DNA of 35,084 bases, from assembly GCF_003989515.1 (NCBI RefSeq), contig NZ_RBLU01000028.1, positions 1 through 35,084 on the forward strand, written 5' to 3'. Made by a program: the position numbers and the translations under genes. The stretch is from Curtobacterium sp. HSID17257. GTDB lineage: Bacteria; Actinomycetota; Actinomycetes; Actinomycetales; Microbacteriaceae. Positions 26,529 through 35,084 of this stretch are shown here, piece after piece (positions within the stretch are counted from its first letter, which is position 1; each line of letters opens with the position of its first letter). The notes under the pieces were generated by a model that was not told where the DNA came from, did no database searches, and was given only the letters and a program-made list of their open reading frames with translations.

Positions 26529-26576
26529 GACGGACGGGAGGCGCGGCGCCAGCCGGCACCGCGCCTCCCGTCCGTC
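26529..26576. repeat. Interspersed palindrome, full copy 4 (after pgl)
   Basis: This is the most complete copy. The 18-bp outer arms are GACGGACGGGAGGCGCGG and the exact complement. One C-A mismatch, a 3-bp GCC/GGC inner stem and an AGCC loop lie inside. It lies 13 nt beyond the pgl stop (minus strand), between the convergent rbpA and pgl transcripts, and probably terminates pgl. Confidence 0.88.
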
Positions 26577-26588
26577 AGAAGCCTGCGT

Positions 26589-27359
26589 CTAGTACGTCGA
26601 GGCGATCAGGTTCTCCGGGACGTCGCGCGCGGCGTCCTGGTCCACGAAGAACACCGTGCGCTTGCGGCCCTGCACGCCGCCGACGGGGACCTCGTCCACC
26701 GCAGCGCCGGCCAGCGCGAGGCCGAGCACGGACGCCTTCTCGGCACCGGACAGGATCACCCACACGCGCTGCGAGGCGTTGATCACCGGGAAGGACAGCG
26801 TCAGGCGCTGCGCCGGCGGCTTGGGGGAGTCGTCGACCGTCAGGACGGCACGGTCGGTCACCGCGAGCTGCGGGAACTCGGGGAAGAGCGACGCCGTGTG
26901 GCCGTCGGGACCGACGCCGAGCAGCGTGATGTCGAAGCGCGGTGCGACCGCACCCTCGGGCGCGGCGTCCTGGAGCTCGCGCTCGTACTGCGCGGCGGCC
27001 TCGTCGATGGACAGGCCCGCGTCGGACGGCGCCATCGGGTGGATGTTCGCCTGCGGGATGTCCACGTGCTCGAAGAAGTCCGTCTGCGTCCCGGTGACGT
27101 TGCGGTCCGCGTCGCCCTCGGCGACCCAGCGCTCGTCGACCCACCAGACGTGCACCTTCGACCAGTCCACGCTCTCCCGCGCGGGCGACTGCCCGATCGC
27201 CGCGAGAACCAGCGTCGACACCGAGCCGCCACTGATCGCGATGTCGGCGCGCTCCTGCTCGTCCAGCACGTCGATGATCTTCGTGATGAAGCGGGCGGCG
27301 ACCGACGCGCCGAGGGACTGCTTGTCCGGGTGCACCAGCACCCGTCGTTCGTTGGTCAC
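26589..27359 (-). CDS. pgl: 6-phosphogluconolactonase
   Basis: This 256-aa DevB/SOL-type lactonase hydrolyses 6-phosphogluconolactone, the second step of the oxidative pentose phosphate pathway. Family motifs are IAISGGSVSTLVLAAIG, WWVDERWVAEGDADRN and LLGVGPDGHTASLFPEFP, which contains the catalytic histidine. The open frame continues to 27449, but the sequence up to residue 30 is non-family. GTG 27359 has GGGAG a few nt upstream and gives MTNERRVLVHPDK. It is the last gene of the tkt-tal-zwf-opcA-pgl cluster, 107 nt after opcA. Confidence 0.94.
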   Translation of the reverse strand: MTNERRVLVHPDKQSLGASVAARFITKIIDVLDEQERADIAISGGSVSTLVLAAIGQSPARESVDWSKVHVWWVDERWVAEGDADRNVTGTQTDFFEHVDIPQANIHPMAPSDAGLSIDEAAAQYERELQDAAPEGAVAPRFDITLLGVGPDGHTASLFPEFPQLAVTDRAVLTVDDSPKPPAQRLTLSFPVINASQRVWVILSGAEKASVLGLALAGAAVDEVPVGGVQGRKRTVFFVDQDAARDVPENLIASTY

Positions 27360-27466
27360 GTGTCTCCCGTGTTCGTGGCGGCCGACCGGTGCGACCGCCT
27401 TCGGTCCGACCGGGTCCGGGCGGTGGTCGTGTCGACCACCGACCGGCACCCGGTCGTGTGGGTTGC

Positions 27467-28411
27467 TCAGCCGGCGATGGTCTCGCGCAGCTGGGGCACC
27501 CCGTGCTTGACGACGTCTCCGAAGAGGACGTCCGGGTCGAGTCTACGGAGTTCCTCTGCGAGGCAGTCGCGCAGGTTCCGCCGCGGCAGCGACAGGTCGT
27601 GCGTCGGTTGCCCGGGCATCGACAGGGTGGCCACGTCGACGAGGGACCGCTCGAGGTCGATCGTGCCCGAGGCGCGCTCGAGCTTGACCCCGTGGATGCC
27701 GCTCGACCCGGTCGCCCGGGGCGAGGTGACGACGGACACCGGGACCTGCAGCTGCAGCTGCAGCCAGGCGGCGAGCAGGACGGTCGACGGGCTGTCGCTC
27801 GCACCGGACACCTCGACGCCGGTGACGGGCTCGTACGGCGGCTGGTCGAGTGCCGCGGCGAGCTGGTTCCGCCACAGCGTCAGGCGGGTCCACGCGAAGT
27901 CGGTGTCGCCCGGCACGTAGGACTTCCCGAGCGCCTCGATCGCGCCGTTCGGGTCCTTCTGCGCGGCGGCGTCGGTGATGCGGCGCTGCGCGATCCGGCC
28001 CAGCGCGGACGCTGCCGGCTGCTCCGGAGCGGCCTGCGGCCACCACGCGACGACCGGAGCGTCCGACAGCAGCAGGCCCGTGACCAGGCTCTCCTCGTCG
28101 GTCGCGGTCTCGCCGTAGGCGCGGAGGACGATGACCTCGCTCGCGCCCGCGTCGCTGCCGACGCGGATCTGCGCGTCGAGACGACCGGGCGACTTCGTGT
28201 CGCCGTCGTTCTTCGACACGATGATCACGCGCATCGGGTGCTCGCGCGACGCCTGGTTCGCGGCCGAGATCGCCTCTTCCTCGTGGCCCAGTGCCGTCGA
28301 GATGATGAGCGTCAGCACGCGGCCGAGGGCGACGGCGCCGCCCTCCTCGCGGATGTGCACGAGCTTCTTCTGGATCTTCGACACCGTGGTGTTCGGCATG
28401 TCGATCTTCAT
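27467..28411 (-). CDS. opcA: Glucose-6-phosphate dehydrogenase assembly protein OpcA
   Basis: This is a 314-aa OpcA. In cyanobacteria and actinobacteria it is needed for assembly or redox activation of glucose-6-phosphate dehydrogenase. The N-terminus MKIDMPNTTVSKIQKKLVHI and the central ESLVTGLLLSDAPVVAWWP are typical of actinobacterial members. The ATG overlaps the zwf stop (ATGA), so synthesis is coupled to its partner enzyme. A much longer open frame runs back into zwf but is only a shadow. Confidence 0.94.
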   Translation of the reverse strand: MKIDMPNTTVSKIQKKLVHIREEGGAVALGRVLTLIISTALGHEEEAISAANQASREHPMRVIIVSKNDGDTKSPGRLDAQIRVGSDAGASEVIVLRAYGETATDEESLVTGLLLSDAPVVAWWPQAAPEQPAASALGRIAQRRITDAAAQKDPNGAIEALGKSYVPGDTDFAWTRLTLWRNQLAAALDQPPYEPVTGVEVSGASDSPSTVLLAAWLQLQLQVPVSVVTSPRATGSSGIHGVKLERASGTIDLERSLVDVATLSMPGQPTHDLSLPRRNLRDCLAEELRRLDPDVLFGDVVKHGVPQLRETIAG

Positions 28412-29946
28412 GGACGCCTCCAGGTCCGGCCGTCGCGGGCGAGCAGGTCGTCGGCGGACGCCGGACCCCACGTGCCGGGACGGTACTGCTCGGGTTGGCC
28501 CTGCGTGGCCCAGAACTCCTCGATCGGGTCGAGGATCTTCCACGACAGTTCCACCTCTTGGTGACGGGGGAACAGGGGCGGGTCGCCGAGGAGCACGTCG
28601 AGGATGAGTCGTTCGTACGCCTCCGGCGAGGCCTCGGTGAACGCGTGTCCGTAGCCGAAGTCCATCGTCACGTCGCGCACCTGCGTGCCGACGCCGGGGA
28701 CCTTCGAGCCGAAGCGGAGCGTGACGCCCTCGTCCGGCTGGACACGGATGACGAGCGCGTTCTGGCCGAGGGGCGCCTGCGTGTTGCCGTAGACGTCCTC
28801 GGGGACGCGCTTGAAGACGATCGCGATCTCGGTGACGCGGCGGCCGAGGCGCTTGCCGGCACGCAGGTAGAACGGGACGCCCTGCCAGCGGCGGGTCGCG
28901 ATGTCGAGCTTGATCGCCGCGTAGGTCTCGGTCGTGGACTCGGGGTCCATCCCCGCTTCCTCGAGGAAGCCGAGCACCTTCTCGCCGCCCTGCCAGCCAC
29001 CGTCGTACTGCCCGCGGGCGGTCGCCGTGGCGAGGTCCTCGGGCAGGCGCACCGCGGAGAGGACCTTCTCCTTCTCGGCACGCAGGTCCGCGGCCTTGAA
29101 CGAGACGGGCTCCTCCATCGCGGTGAGGGCGAGGAGCTGCAGCAGGTGGTTCTGGATGACGTCGCGTGCGGCGCCGATGCCGTCGTAGTACGCGGCTCGA
29201 CCGGCGACGCCGATGTCCTCGGCCATCGTGATCTGCACGTGGTCGACGTAGTTCGAGTTCCAGATGGGTTCGTACATCTGGTTCGCGAACCGGAGCGTCA
29301 GGAGGTTCTGGACGGTCTCCTTGCCGAGGTAGTGGTCGATGCGGAAGACGTCGTCGGGCGCGAAGACGCTCTCGACGATCGCGTTCAGCTCGCGTGCCGT
29401 ACGGAGGTCGGAGCCGAACGGCTTCTCGACGACGACGCGGCTCCACGAGCCCTCGCGCTTCTCGGTGAGGCCCGAGACCTTGAGCTGCTCGGTCACCACC
29501 GGGAACATCTTCGGCGGGATCGACAGGTAGAAGGCGTGGTTCCCGAGCGTCCCGCGCTCGGCGTCGAGCTCGTCGACGGTGCGCTTCAGCTCGAGGAACG
29601 CCTCGGGGTCGTCGAACGAGCCCTGCACGAAGCGGATGCCCTGCTCGAGCTGCTTCCAGACGGCCTCGTCGAAGGGGGTGCGGGAGTGGTCCCGGACCGC
29701 GTCGTGCACGAGCTGGGAGAAGTCCTGGTCCTCCCAGTCGCGCCGGGCGAACCCGACGAGTGCGAAGCCCGGGGGCAGGAGCCCTCGGTTCGCCAGGTCG
29801 TAGACCGCAGGCATCAGCTTCTTGCGGGACAGGTCGCCCGTGACGCCGAAGATGATGAGGGTGCTGGGACCCGCGATCCGGTTCAGACGTCGGTCGGTCG
29901 GCAACCGGAGCGGGTTGTGCTCCGGGGTGATCGCCACCGGTGACAT
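28408..29946 (-). CDS. zwf: Glucose-6-phosphate 1-dehydrogenase
   Basis: This 512-aa enzyme oxidises glucose-6-phosphate to 6-phosphogluconolactone, making NADPH. The nucleotide fold is IIFGVTGDLSRKKLMPAVYD (about residues 31-50). The substrate and catalytic signature RIDHYLGKE, containing the active-site histidine region, follows near residue 200. EKPFGSDL is also present. ATG 29946 has AAGGAG about 9 nt upstream. It sits 191 nt after tal and is coupled to opcA. The tal-zwf gap holds two inverted repeats and no gene. Confidence 0.97.
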   Translation of the reverse strand: MSPVAITPEHNPLRLPTDRRLNRIAGPSTLIIFGVTGDLSRKKLMPAVYDLANRGLLPPGFALVGFARRDWEDQDFSQLVHDAVRDHSRTPFDEAVWKQLEQGIRFVQGSFDDPEAFLELKRTVDELDAERGTLGNHAFYLSIPPKMFPVVTEQLKVSGLTEKREGSWSRVVVEKPFGSDLRTARELNAIVESVFAPDDVFRIDHYLGKETVQNLLTLRFANQMYEPIWNSNYVDHVQITMAEDIGVAGRAAYYDGIGAARDVIQNHLLQLLALTAMEEPVSFKAADLRAEKEKVLSAVRLPEDLATATARGQYDGGWQGGEKVLGFLEEAGMDPESTTETYAAIKLDIATRRWQGVPFYLRAGKRLGRRVTEIAIVFKRVPEDVYGNTQAPLGQNALVIRVQPDEGVTLRFGSKVPGVGTQVRDVTMDFGYGHAFTEASPEAYERLILDVLLGDPPLFPRHQEVELSWKILDPIEEFWATQGQPEQYRPGTWGPASADDLLARDGRTWRRP

Positions 29947-30025
29947 GGGTGTGGACTCCTTGAGGGTCGAACGGAGACGGCGGAGCGCGACGCTGCGGTG
30001 GCAGCGGCGACTCCGCCGTCGTGGT

Positions 30026-30077
30026 GGTCAGGACCGGCCGGGAGGCTCGTCGCGGCTCCGGCGGGCCGGTCCTGACC
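30026..30077 (-). terminator. Inverted repeat between tal and zwf, including a diverged palindrome half
   Basis: GGTCAGGACCGGCC (30026-30039) pairs perfectly with 30064-30077. The inner part contains GGCCGGGAGGC (30036-30046), which matches the left arm of the interspersed palindrome at 31324, but the right arm has decayed to GCTCCGG. It may terminate tal transcripts or be a remnant repeat. Confidence 0.5.
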
Positions 30078-30083
30078 GTGGGT

Positions 30084-30126
30084 GCCTGCGTCCCGTCGAC
30101 GGTGGTCCCGTCACCGGTACGCAGGC
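30084..30126 (-). terminator. Probable tal terminator
   Basis: GCCTGCGT (30084-30091) pairs with ACGCAGGC (30119-30126), and an internal GGTG/CACC pair makes a longer irregular hairpin. It begins 12 nt beyond the tal stop on the minus strand. Confidence 0.5.
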
Positions 30127-30137
30127 TCCTGTGGTGC

Positions 30138-31250
30138 TTACTTGCTGTTCTCGAGCGCGGTCTTCACCGTGTCGACGAGCTCGCCCCAGGAGACGTTGAA
30201 CTTGTCCACGCCCTCCTTCTCGAGCAGTGCGACGACCTCGTCGTAGTCGACGCCGGCCGCAGCGATCTGGTCCATGACCTGCTGCGCGCCCTCGTACGAG
30301 CCGGCGATCGCGTCGCCGTGGACCTCGCCGTGGTCGAACGTCGCGTCGAGCGTCTTGCCCGGCATCGTGTTGACGGTGTTCGGCGCGGCGAGCTCGGTCA
30401 CGTACAGCGTGTCGGGCAGCGACGGGTCCTTGACACCGGTCGAGGCCCAGAGCGGACGCTGCGTGTTCGCACCCGACTCGAGCAGGCCCAGGGCGCGCTC
30501 GGTCGCGAACTGCTCGGTCCAGACCTGGTAGGCGAGCTGCGCGTTGGCGATGCCGGCCTTCGACTTCAGGGCCGTCGCCTCGTCGGTGCCGACGGCGTCG
30601 AGACGCTTGTCGATCTCGGAGTCGACGCGCGACACGAAGAACGAGGCGACCGAGTGGATCTTCGAGAGGTCGTGGCCGGCGGCCTTGGCCTTCTCGAGGC
30701 CACCGAGGTAGGCGTCGATGACGGCGCGGTAGCGCTCGAGCGAGAAGATCAGCGTGACGTTGACGGAGATGCCGGCGCCGATGACCTCGGTGATGGCTTC
30801 GAGACCCTCGAGGGTCGCGGGGATCTTGATGAGGACGTTCTCGCGGCCGACCTTCTCGAACAGGAACTTCGCCTGCTCGATGGTCTTCTGCGTGTCGTGG
30901 GCGAGGCCCGGCTCGACCTCGATCGAGACACGGCCGTCGAAGCCCTTGGTCTCGTCGTAGATCGGCTTGAAGACGTCGGAGGCGTTCGCGACGTCCTGCG
31001 TGGTGATCTCGAAGATCGCCTCGGTGACGTCGGTGCCCTTCGCCGCGAGCTCCTTGACCTGCGCGTCGTAGCGCTCGCCCTTGGCGAGGGCCGACGCGAA
31101 GATCGTCGGGTTCGTGGTGACGCCGACGACGTTCTTCTGCTCGATGAGCTCGGTGAGCTTGCCGGTCTCGAGGAGCTCGCGCGACAGGTCGTCGAGCCAG
31201 ATGCTGACGCCGACCTCGGAGAGGGCGGCGGTGGGGGTGTTCTCAGCCAT
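30138..31250 (-). CDS. tal: Transaldolase
   Basis: This 370-aa (αβ)8 barrel enzyme of the non-oxidative pentose phosphate pathway transfers a three-carbon ketol unit through a Schiff-base lysine. The N-terminal signature is [15 protein letters not shown] and the catalytic lysine is in [11 protein letters not shown]. The helix [12 protein letters not shown] is also typical. The size matches the longer actinobacterial/cyanobacterial TalB subtype. ATG 31250 is preceded by a purine-rich AGAAGAAGAG stretch. The open frame continues upstream to 31646 but without family similarity. It follows tkt after 155 nt that contain a palindromic repeat and a second hairpin. Confidence 0.96.
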   Translation of the reverse strand: MAENTPTAALSEVGVSIWLDDLSRELLETGKLTELIEQKNVVGVTTNPTIFASALAKGERYDAQVKELAAKGTDVTEAIFEITTQDVANASDVFKPIYDETKGFDGRVSIEVEPGLAHDTQKTIEQAKFLFEKVGRENVLIKIPATLEGLEAITEVIGAGISVNVTLIFSLERYRAVIDAYLGGLEKAKAAGHDLSKIHSVASFFVSRVDSEIDKRLDAVGTDEATALKSKAGIANAQLAYQVWTEQFATERALGLLESGANTQRPLWASTGVKDPSLPDTLYVTELAAPNTVNTMPGKTLDATFDHGEVHGDAIAGSYEGAQQVMDQIAAAGVDYDEVVALLEKEGVDKFNVSWGELVDTVKTALENSK

Positions 31251-31323
31251 GGTTTCTCTTCTTCTTTCGTCGACCGGCCCGGTCTGCGTGACGCGACCGG
31301 GGCCGTGGTGTCGTGGTCTGTGG

Positions 31324-31363
31324 GCCGGGAGGCGCGGGACGGGCCCGCTGCGTGCCTCCCGGC
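31324..31363. repeat. Interspersed palindrome, full copy 5 (after tkt)
   Basis: 13-bp arms (left GCCGGGAGGCGCG, one wobble pair) surround an inner GGACGGGCCCGCTG of the GGGCCC type shared with copy 2. The outer flank is GGCC instead of GGAC, so this is a variant. It lies in the tkt-tal gap. Confidence 0.8.
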
Positions 31364-31364
31364 A

Positions 31365-31400
31365 GAGGGGCCGGACCCGGCGTACCGGATCCGGCCCCTC
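31365..31400 (-). terminator. Hairpin after tkt
   Basis: A 16-bp stem with one mismatch (arms beginning GAGGGGCCGGA) and a CGTA loop starts 6 nt beyond the tkt stop. It may limit read-through from tkt into tal. Confidence 0.7.
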
Positions 31401-31405
31401 GTGGG

Positions 31406-33499
31406 TCAGGACGCTGCGATCGATTCCTTGGCGGCTGCGACCACGTGCTCCGTGGTGAAGCCGAACTCGGCGAACAGGCGCTGGTAGTCGGCCGACGCAC
31501 CGAAGTGCTCGATCGACACGCTGCGGCCCTTGTCGCCGACGATGTCGCGCCAGCTCATGGCGATGCCGGCCTCGACAGAGACGCGCGCGGTGACGGCCTT
31601 CGGCAGGACCTGCTCGCGGTAGGACTCCGACTGCTCGAAGAACCACTCGAGCGACGGGGCGCTCACGACGCGGGCGTTGATGCCCTCGCCCTTGAGCTGC
31701 TCGCGTGCGTCGACGGCGATCTGGACCTCGGAACCGGTCGCGATCAGGATCACGTCCGGGGTGCCGTTCGGCGCCTCGGCCAGGACGTACGCACCCTTGG
31801 CGACGTTCTTCGCCGACGCGAGCGTGTCGCCGGAGGCGTCGCCCTCGCCGCGCTCGAACACCGGGAGGTTCTGGCGGCTCAGCGCGATGCCGGCCGGACG
31901 GTCCTTGTGCTTGAGCATCTCGAGCCAGGCGTACGAGACCTCGTTCGCGTCGGCCGGACGGACGACGTCGAGACCCGGGATCGCACGGAGCGCGGTGATC
32001 TGCTCGATCGGCTGGTGCGTCGGGCCGTCCTCGCCCAGGGCGATGGAGTCGTGGGTCCAGACGTAGATCGCCGGCGCCTTCATGAGCGCGGCGAGACGGA
32101 CGGCCGGACGCATGTAGTCGCTGAAGATGAGGAACGTGCCGCCGAAGGGGCGGGTGTTCCCGTGCAGCACGATGCCGGACAGGATCGAGCCCATCGCGTG
32201 CTCGCGGATGCCGAAGTGCAGCACGCGGCCGTACGGGTCGGTCGACCAGGTCTTCGTCGAGGCCTCGGCCGGACCGAAGGACTTCGCGCCCTCGATCGTG
32301 GTCAGGTTCGACTCGGCGAGGTCGGCGGAACCACCCCAGAACTCGGGCATGAGCGGCGCGATCGCGTTGATGACCTTGCCGGAGGCGGCACGGGTCGACA
32401 CGGCCTTCTCGGTGGAGAAGACGGGCAGCGCCTCTTCGAGGCCCTCGGGGAGCTCACCGGCGTTGATGCGGTCGAGCATCGCCTTCTTCTCCGGGTTGGC
32501 CGCGGCCCACGCGTCGAAGGTCTTGTTCCACTCGGCGTGCTGCTCCTGGCCCTTGGTGATCGCACCGCGGGTGTACTCGAGCACCTCGGGGTCGACGTGG
32601 AAGGTCTTGTCCGCGTCGAAGCCGAGGACCTCCTTGAGGCCCTTCAGCTCGTCGGCGCCGAGCGCCGAGCCGTGAATCTTGCCGGAGTTCTGCTTGGTCG
32701 GCGACGGCCAACCGATGATCGTCTTGAGGACGATGAGCGACGGCTTGGTCGTCTCGGCCTTGGCGGCCTCGACCGCGCGGTGGAGCTCCTCGACGTCCTC
32801 GGAGTACTCGCCGGTCTTCTTCCAGTCGACGTGCTGGACGTGCCAGCCGAGCGCCTCGTAGCGGGCGGCGACGTCCTCGGAGAACGCGATGTCGGTGTCG
32901 TCCTCGATCGAGATCTGGTTCGAGTCGTAGAAGACGACCAGGCGACCGAGCTGCTGACGGCCGGCGAGGCTCGCGGCCTCGTTCGTGACGCCCTCCTGCA
33001 TGTCGCCGTCACCGGCGATCACGTAGGTGAAGTGGTCGAAGGGCGACTCGCCGTCGGCGGTCTCCGGGTCGAACAGGCCGCGCTCGAAGCGCTGCGCGTA
33101 GCCGAAGCCGACTGCGGAGGCGAGGCCCTGGCCGAGCGGGCCGGTGGTGATCTCGACGCCGTCGGTGTGGCCGTACTCCGGGTGACCCGGGGTCTTCGAG
33201 CCCCACTTGCGCAGGTGCTGCAGGTCCTCGAGCTCGAGGCCGTAGCCGTGCAGGTAGAACTGCACGTACTGCAGGATCGAGGCGTGTCCGGCGGACAGGA
33301 TGAAACGGTCGCGGCCGATCCAGGTGGAGTCGCTGGGGTCGCGACGCATCACCTTCTGGAAGAGCAGGTGGGCGACCGGCGCGAGGCTCATCGCGGTGCC
33401 GGGGTGACCGTTGCCGGCGGCCTCGACCGCGTCGGCGGCGAGGACGCGCGCCGTGTCGACGGCCTTCCGGTCGATGGCGTCCCAGGTGAATTCAGCCAC
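31406..33499 (-). CDS. tkt: Transketolase
   Basis: This 697-aa thiamine-diphosphate enzyme transfers two-carbon units between sugar phosphates. The N-domain has [15 protein letters not shown], the ThDP/Mg motif GDGDMQEGV with NQISIEDDT, and [12 protein letters not shown]. The middle domain has the catalytic-glutamate region [11 protein letters not shown] longer reading from ATG 33529 or from 33640 is possible. I chose GTG 33499 because it gives [20 protein letters not shown], aligned with family N-termini, and GAAGGG lies about 11 nt upstream. The spacing is long, so ATG 33529 remains open. It heads the pentose phosphate cluster and is divergent from ctaB. Confidence 0.94.
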   Translation of the reverse strand: MAEFTWDAIDRKAVDTARVLAADAVEAAGNGHPGTAMSLAPVAHLLFQKVMRRDPSDSTWIGRDRFILSAGHASILQYVQFYLHGYGLELEDLQHLRKWGSKTPGHPEYGHTDGVEITTGPLGQGLASAVGFGYAQRFERGLFDPETADGESPFDHFTYVIAGDGDMQEGVTNEAASLAGRQQLGRLVVFYDSNQISIEDDTDIAFSEDVAARYEALGWHVQHVDWKKTGEYSEDVEELHRAVEAAKAETTKPSLIVLKTIIGWPSPTKQNSGKIHGSALGADELKGLKEVLGFDADKTFHVDPEVLEYTRGAITKGQEQHAEWNKTFDAWAAANPEKKAMLDRINAGELPEGLEEALPVFSTEKAVSTRAASGKVINAIAPLMPEFWGGSADLAESNLTTIEGAKSFGPAEASTKTWSTDPYGRVLHFGIREHAMGSILSGIVLHGNTRPFGGTFLIFSDYMRPAVRLAALMKAPAIYVWTHDSIALGEDGPTHQPIEQITALRAIPGLDVVRPADANEVSYAWLEMLKHKDRPAGIALSRQNLPVFERGEGDASGDTLASAKNVAKGAYVLAEAPNGTPDVILIATGSEVQIAVDAREQLKGEGINARVVSAPSLEWFFEQSESYREQVLPKAVTARVSVEAGIAMSWRDIVGDKGRSVSIEHFGASADYQRLFAEFGFTTEHVVAAAKESIAAS

Positions 33500-33661
33500 T
33501 TGGATGTTGACCCTTCGTTGTTGCGACATGTGCGAGGGCTCGTGCCATCGCACGGACATGATCGCCGTCCCGGGGCCGTGTGTCGTGTCGCCGTCGAGCG
33601 GCGGCCGACCGGCTCTTCGCGGCCGACGTCTTCGGGGCACACGATGCGGGAGGGCGTGTCC

Positions 33662-33667
33662 AGCATA
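33662..33667 (-). promoter_or_regulatory. Putative -10 element (TATGCT) for tkt
   Basis: On the minus strand TATGCT lies upstream of tkt and would start transcription near 33655, giving a leader of about 155 nt. The -35 is unclear. The 373-nt tkt-ctaB gap holds only this element, the ctaB promoter and leaders; no gene is seen. Confidence 0.4.
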
Positions 33668-33766
33668 GTGACAACGCTCTCAGAAGGTGTCCAGGTGACG
33701 ACGGTGCCGTGTCGGGCGGTCGGCCCGGTCGGCGAGGCGGGGCATCCTCGCGGCGCCTCGATGGCC

Positions 33767-33772
33767 TAAACT
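33767..33772 (+). promoter_or_regulatory. Putative -10 element (TAAACT) for ctaB
   Basis: TAAACT fits TAnnnT and predicts a start near 33779, with a leader of about 94 nt before ctaB. Confidence 0.45.
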
Positions 33773-33872
33773 ACTGCTGACCCGTGTGCATTCCGGGTCG
33801 ACGCACGCCCCGACGGTGACGGAGCCGCCCACCGAGCGTGCGAGCTGACGCGAACGGACTGAGGTTCCCCTG

Positions 33873-34817
33873 TTGACTGCCACCGCGACCCGGCCCGACA
33901 CCGATCGACCCCGCTCGACGCTGTCCCGCAAGGTCCGGGCGTACGTCTCGCTGACGAAGCCCCGGGTCATGGAGCTGCTCCTCGTCACGACCGCTCCGAC
34001 GATGTTCCTGGCGGAGCGCGGGGTCCCCGACCTGTGGCTCGTGTTCTGGACGATGCTCGGCGGCGCGATGTCCGCGGGTTCGGCTTCGGCGTTCAACTGC
34101 TACATCGACCGCGACATCGACCGACTGATGAAGCGCACGAGCCAGCGGCCCCTGGTCACCGGGGAGCTCTCCGACAAGGAGGCACTGGTGTTCTCGTGGA
34201 CGCTGGCCGTCCTGTCGACCGCGGTCCTCGGCTTCCTGGTCAACTGGCTCGCCGCCGCGCTCAGCGTCATCGCCATCCTGATCTACGTCTGCGTCTACAC
34301 GCTCTGGCTCAAGCGTCGCACCCCGCAGAACATCGTGTGGGGTGGATCGGCCGGATGCATGCCCGTGCTCATCGGTTGGGCCGGCGTGACCGGGTCGCTG
34401 ACCTGGGCACCGATCATCCTCTTCATGGTGATCTTCCTCTGGACGCCGCCGCACTACTGGCCGCTCTCGATGAAGTACCGCGACGACTACGACGCCGCCG
34501 ACGTCCCGATGCTCGCCGTCGTCCGCGGTCGCACGGTCGTCGGACTGCAGGTCGTCCTGTACGCCTGGGCGACGCTCGTCTGCTCGCTGCTGCTGATCCC
34601 GGTCGCGAACATGGGCCCGCTCTACACGGTCGTCGCACTCGCTGGTGGCATCTGGTTCGTCGTCGAGTCGCACCGCCTGTACTCGCGGGCGATCCAGCAC
34701 GTCGAGCACGTCCAGCCGATGCGGGTCTTCCACAGTTCGATCACCTACCTGACGCTGCTGTTCATCGCCGTGGGCATCGACCCGCTGCTGCCGCAGGTCT
34801 TCACCTTCACGATCTAG
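33873..34817 (+). CDS. ctaB: Protoheme IX farnesyltransferase (heme O synthase)
   Basis: This 314-aa integral membrane prenyltransferase of the UbiA superfamily converts heme B to heme O for cytochrome oxidases. The first acidic motif is [15 protein letters not shown] (NxxxDxxxD). The loop [20 protein letters not shown] follows, and the second acidic motif is [15 protein letters not shown]. About eight to nine hydrophobic helices are visible. The start is TTG at 33873, with GAGG about 9 nt upstream; the soluble N-tail of about 28 residues ends at [12 protein letters not shown]. The location divergent from tkt is conserved in actinobacteria. A short hairpin begins at the stop codon. Confidence 0.95.
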   Translation: MTATATRPDTDRPRSTLSRKVRAYVSLTKPRVMELLLVTTAPTMFLAERGVPDLWLVFWTMLGGAMSAGSASAFNCYIDRDIDRLMKRTSQRPLVTGELSDKEALVFSWTLAVLSTAVLGFLVNWLAAALSVIAILIYVCVYTLWLKRRTPQNIVWGGSAGCMPVLIGWAGVTGSLTWAPIILFMVIFLWTPPHYWPLSMKYRDDYDAADVPMLAVVRGRTVVGLQVVLYAWATLVCSLLLIPVANMGPLYTVVALAGGIWFVVESHRLYSRAIQHVEHVQPMRVFHSSITYLTLLFIAVGIDPLLPQVFTFTI

Positions 34818-34836
34818 CGCGGGCTCTGCCCCGCGC
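34817..34836 (+). terminator. Short hairpin at the ctaB stop
   Basis: GCGCGGG (34817-34823) pairs with CCCGCGC (34830-34836) around a six-base loop. Confidence 0.55.
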
Positions 34837-34915
34837 ACCACAGCGCCGTAGGTCCGCCGGAGGCGCCGTCGTGTGTGGCGGCGCGGGTGCGTACGCGCTG
34901 CTGTGGGTGGTGCGC

Positions 34916-34980
34916 GTGCGGGCGGGGCGCGCGTGCAGGTGCGGGGCGCGCGTGCGGGCGGGGCGCGTGCGGGTGTTGCG
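34916..34980. repeat. Degenerate GC-rich tandem repeat
   Basis: About four units starting GTGCGGG or GTGCAGG occur at 34916, 34933, 34952 and 34967, each carrying GGGCGCGC or a variant. No reading frame here resembles protein. Confidence 0.5.
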
Positions 34981-34986
34981 ACAGAT

Positions 34987-35084
34987 CCGCTGTCGTACGA
35001 CGGCGGGGATGTCGCAGTGGGCCGTCGACGACCCGGGTCGCGGTCGGGTGGCCGACGCCGGCGGCGGTGCCGCTGTCGTACGAC
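34987..35084. repeat. 15-bp direct repeats with a GTCGTACGAC palindrome
   Basis: CCGCTGTCGTACGAC occurs at 34987-35001 and again at 35070-35084, the last bases of the window, 83 bp apart. The core GTCGTACGAC is a perfect palindrome. TGCGACAG just before the first copy (34978-34985) nearly complements its CTGTCGTA, forming a hairpin. No gene is seen in 34818-35084. Confidence 0.55.

Noticed and set aside
34818-35084. A partial gene entering from the right edge on the minus strand
   Set aside because: Frames are open but read as Arg/Pro/Ala-rich low-complexity sequence ending at the ctaB stop region, with no start or motif.

Overview
This is a gene-dense, very GC-rich chromosomal segment of an actinobacterium. 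Gene content and order suggest Micrococcales, probably Microbacteriaceae and perhaps Curtobacterium-like; that placement is an inference from sequence character. Support comes from RbpA, WhiA, OpcA, an ANTAR response regulator, the pairing of a glycolytic and a pentose-phosphate cluster, and TAnnnT -10 elements placed 6-8 nt before start codons. I see no prophage, IS element, CRISPR array, toxin-antitoxin pair or defence locus. Nearly all genes are conserved housekeeping genes.

Layout. 1-3108: start of a truncated membrane-anchored or exported protein (minus strand), divergent from an OmpR-type response regulator, a sensor histidine kinase and a MOSC-domain protein. 3150-3290: tRNA-Leu(CAA) followed by a degenerate copy of its own 3' end. 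3355-5026: ANTAR regulator (PdtaR-like), GNAT acetyltransferase and PaaI-like thioesterase. 5070-11986: polA, a DUF885 protein, rpsA and coaE. 12071-20277: nucleotide excision repair genes uvrB, uvrA and uvrC, with a short-chain dehydrogenase overlapping the uvrB end. 20386-22353: rapZ and whiA. 22612-26347: gap-pgk-tpiA translationally coupled by ATGA overlaps, then secG and rbpA. 26589-33499 (minus): oxidative and non-oxidative pentose phosphate genes tkt, tal, zwf, opcA and pgl, convergent with the glycolytic block. 33873-34817: ctaB (heme O synthase), divergent from tkt. 34818-35084: repeat-rich non-coding DNA.

How the genes work together: uvrABC and polA form the complete incision and gap-filling set of excision repair. 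gap, pgk and tpiA carry lower glycolysis. zwf, opcA, pgl, tal and tkt carry the pentose phosphate pathway and supply NADPH and ribose-5-phosphate. The two carbon blocks meet tail to tail at about 26.4 kb.

The most unusual structure is not a gene. A family of intergenic palindromes has outer arms near GACGGACGGGAGGCGCGG and the reverse complement. Five full copies each lie 13-43 nt after a stop codon, and three half-copies or remnants are also present, one inside the uvrC coding sequence. The stems show a compensatory base change and two interchangeable inner loops. Other points of interest are the tRNA 3'-end duplication, direct repeats upstream of the two-component system and of gap, a repeat-built C-terminal tail on UvrC, and the absence of a YvcK/CuvA gene between rapZ and whiA. 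I found no convincing undescribed protein system.
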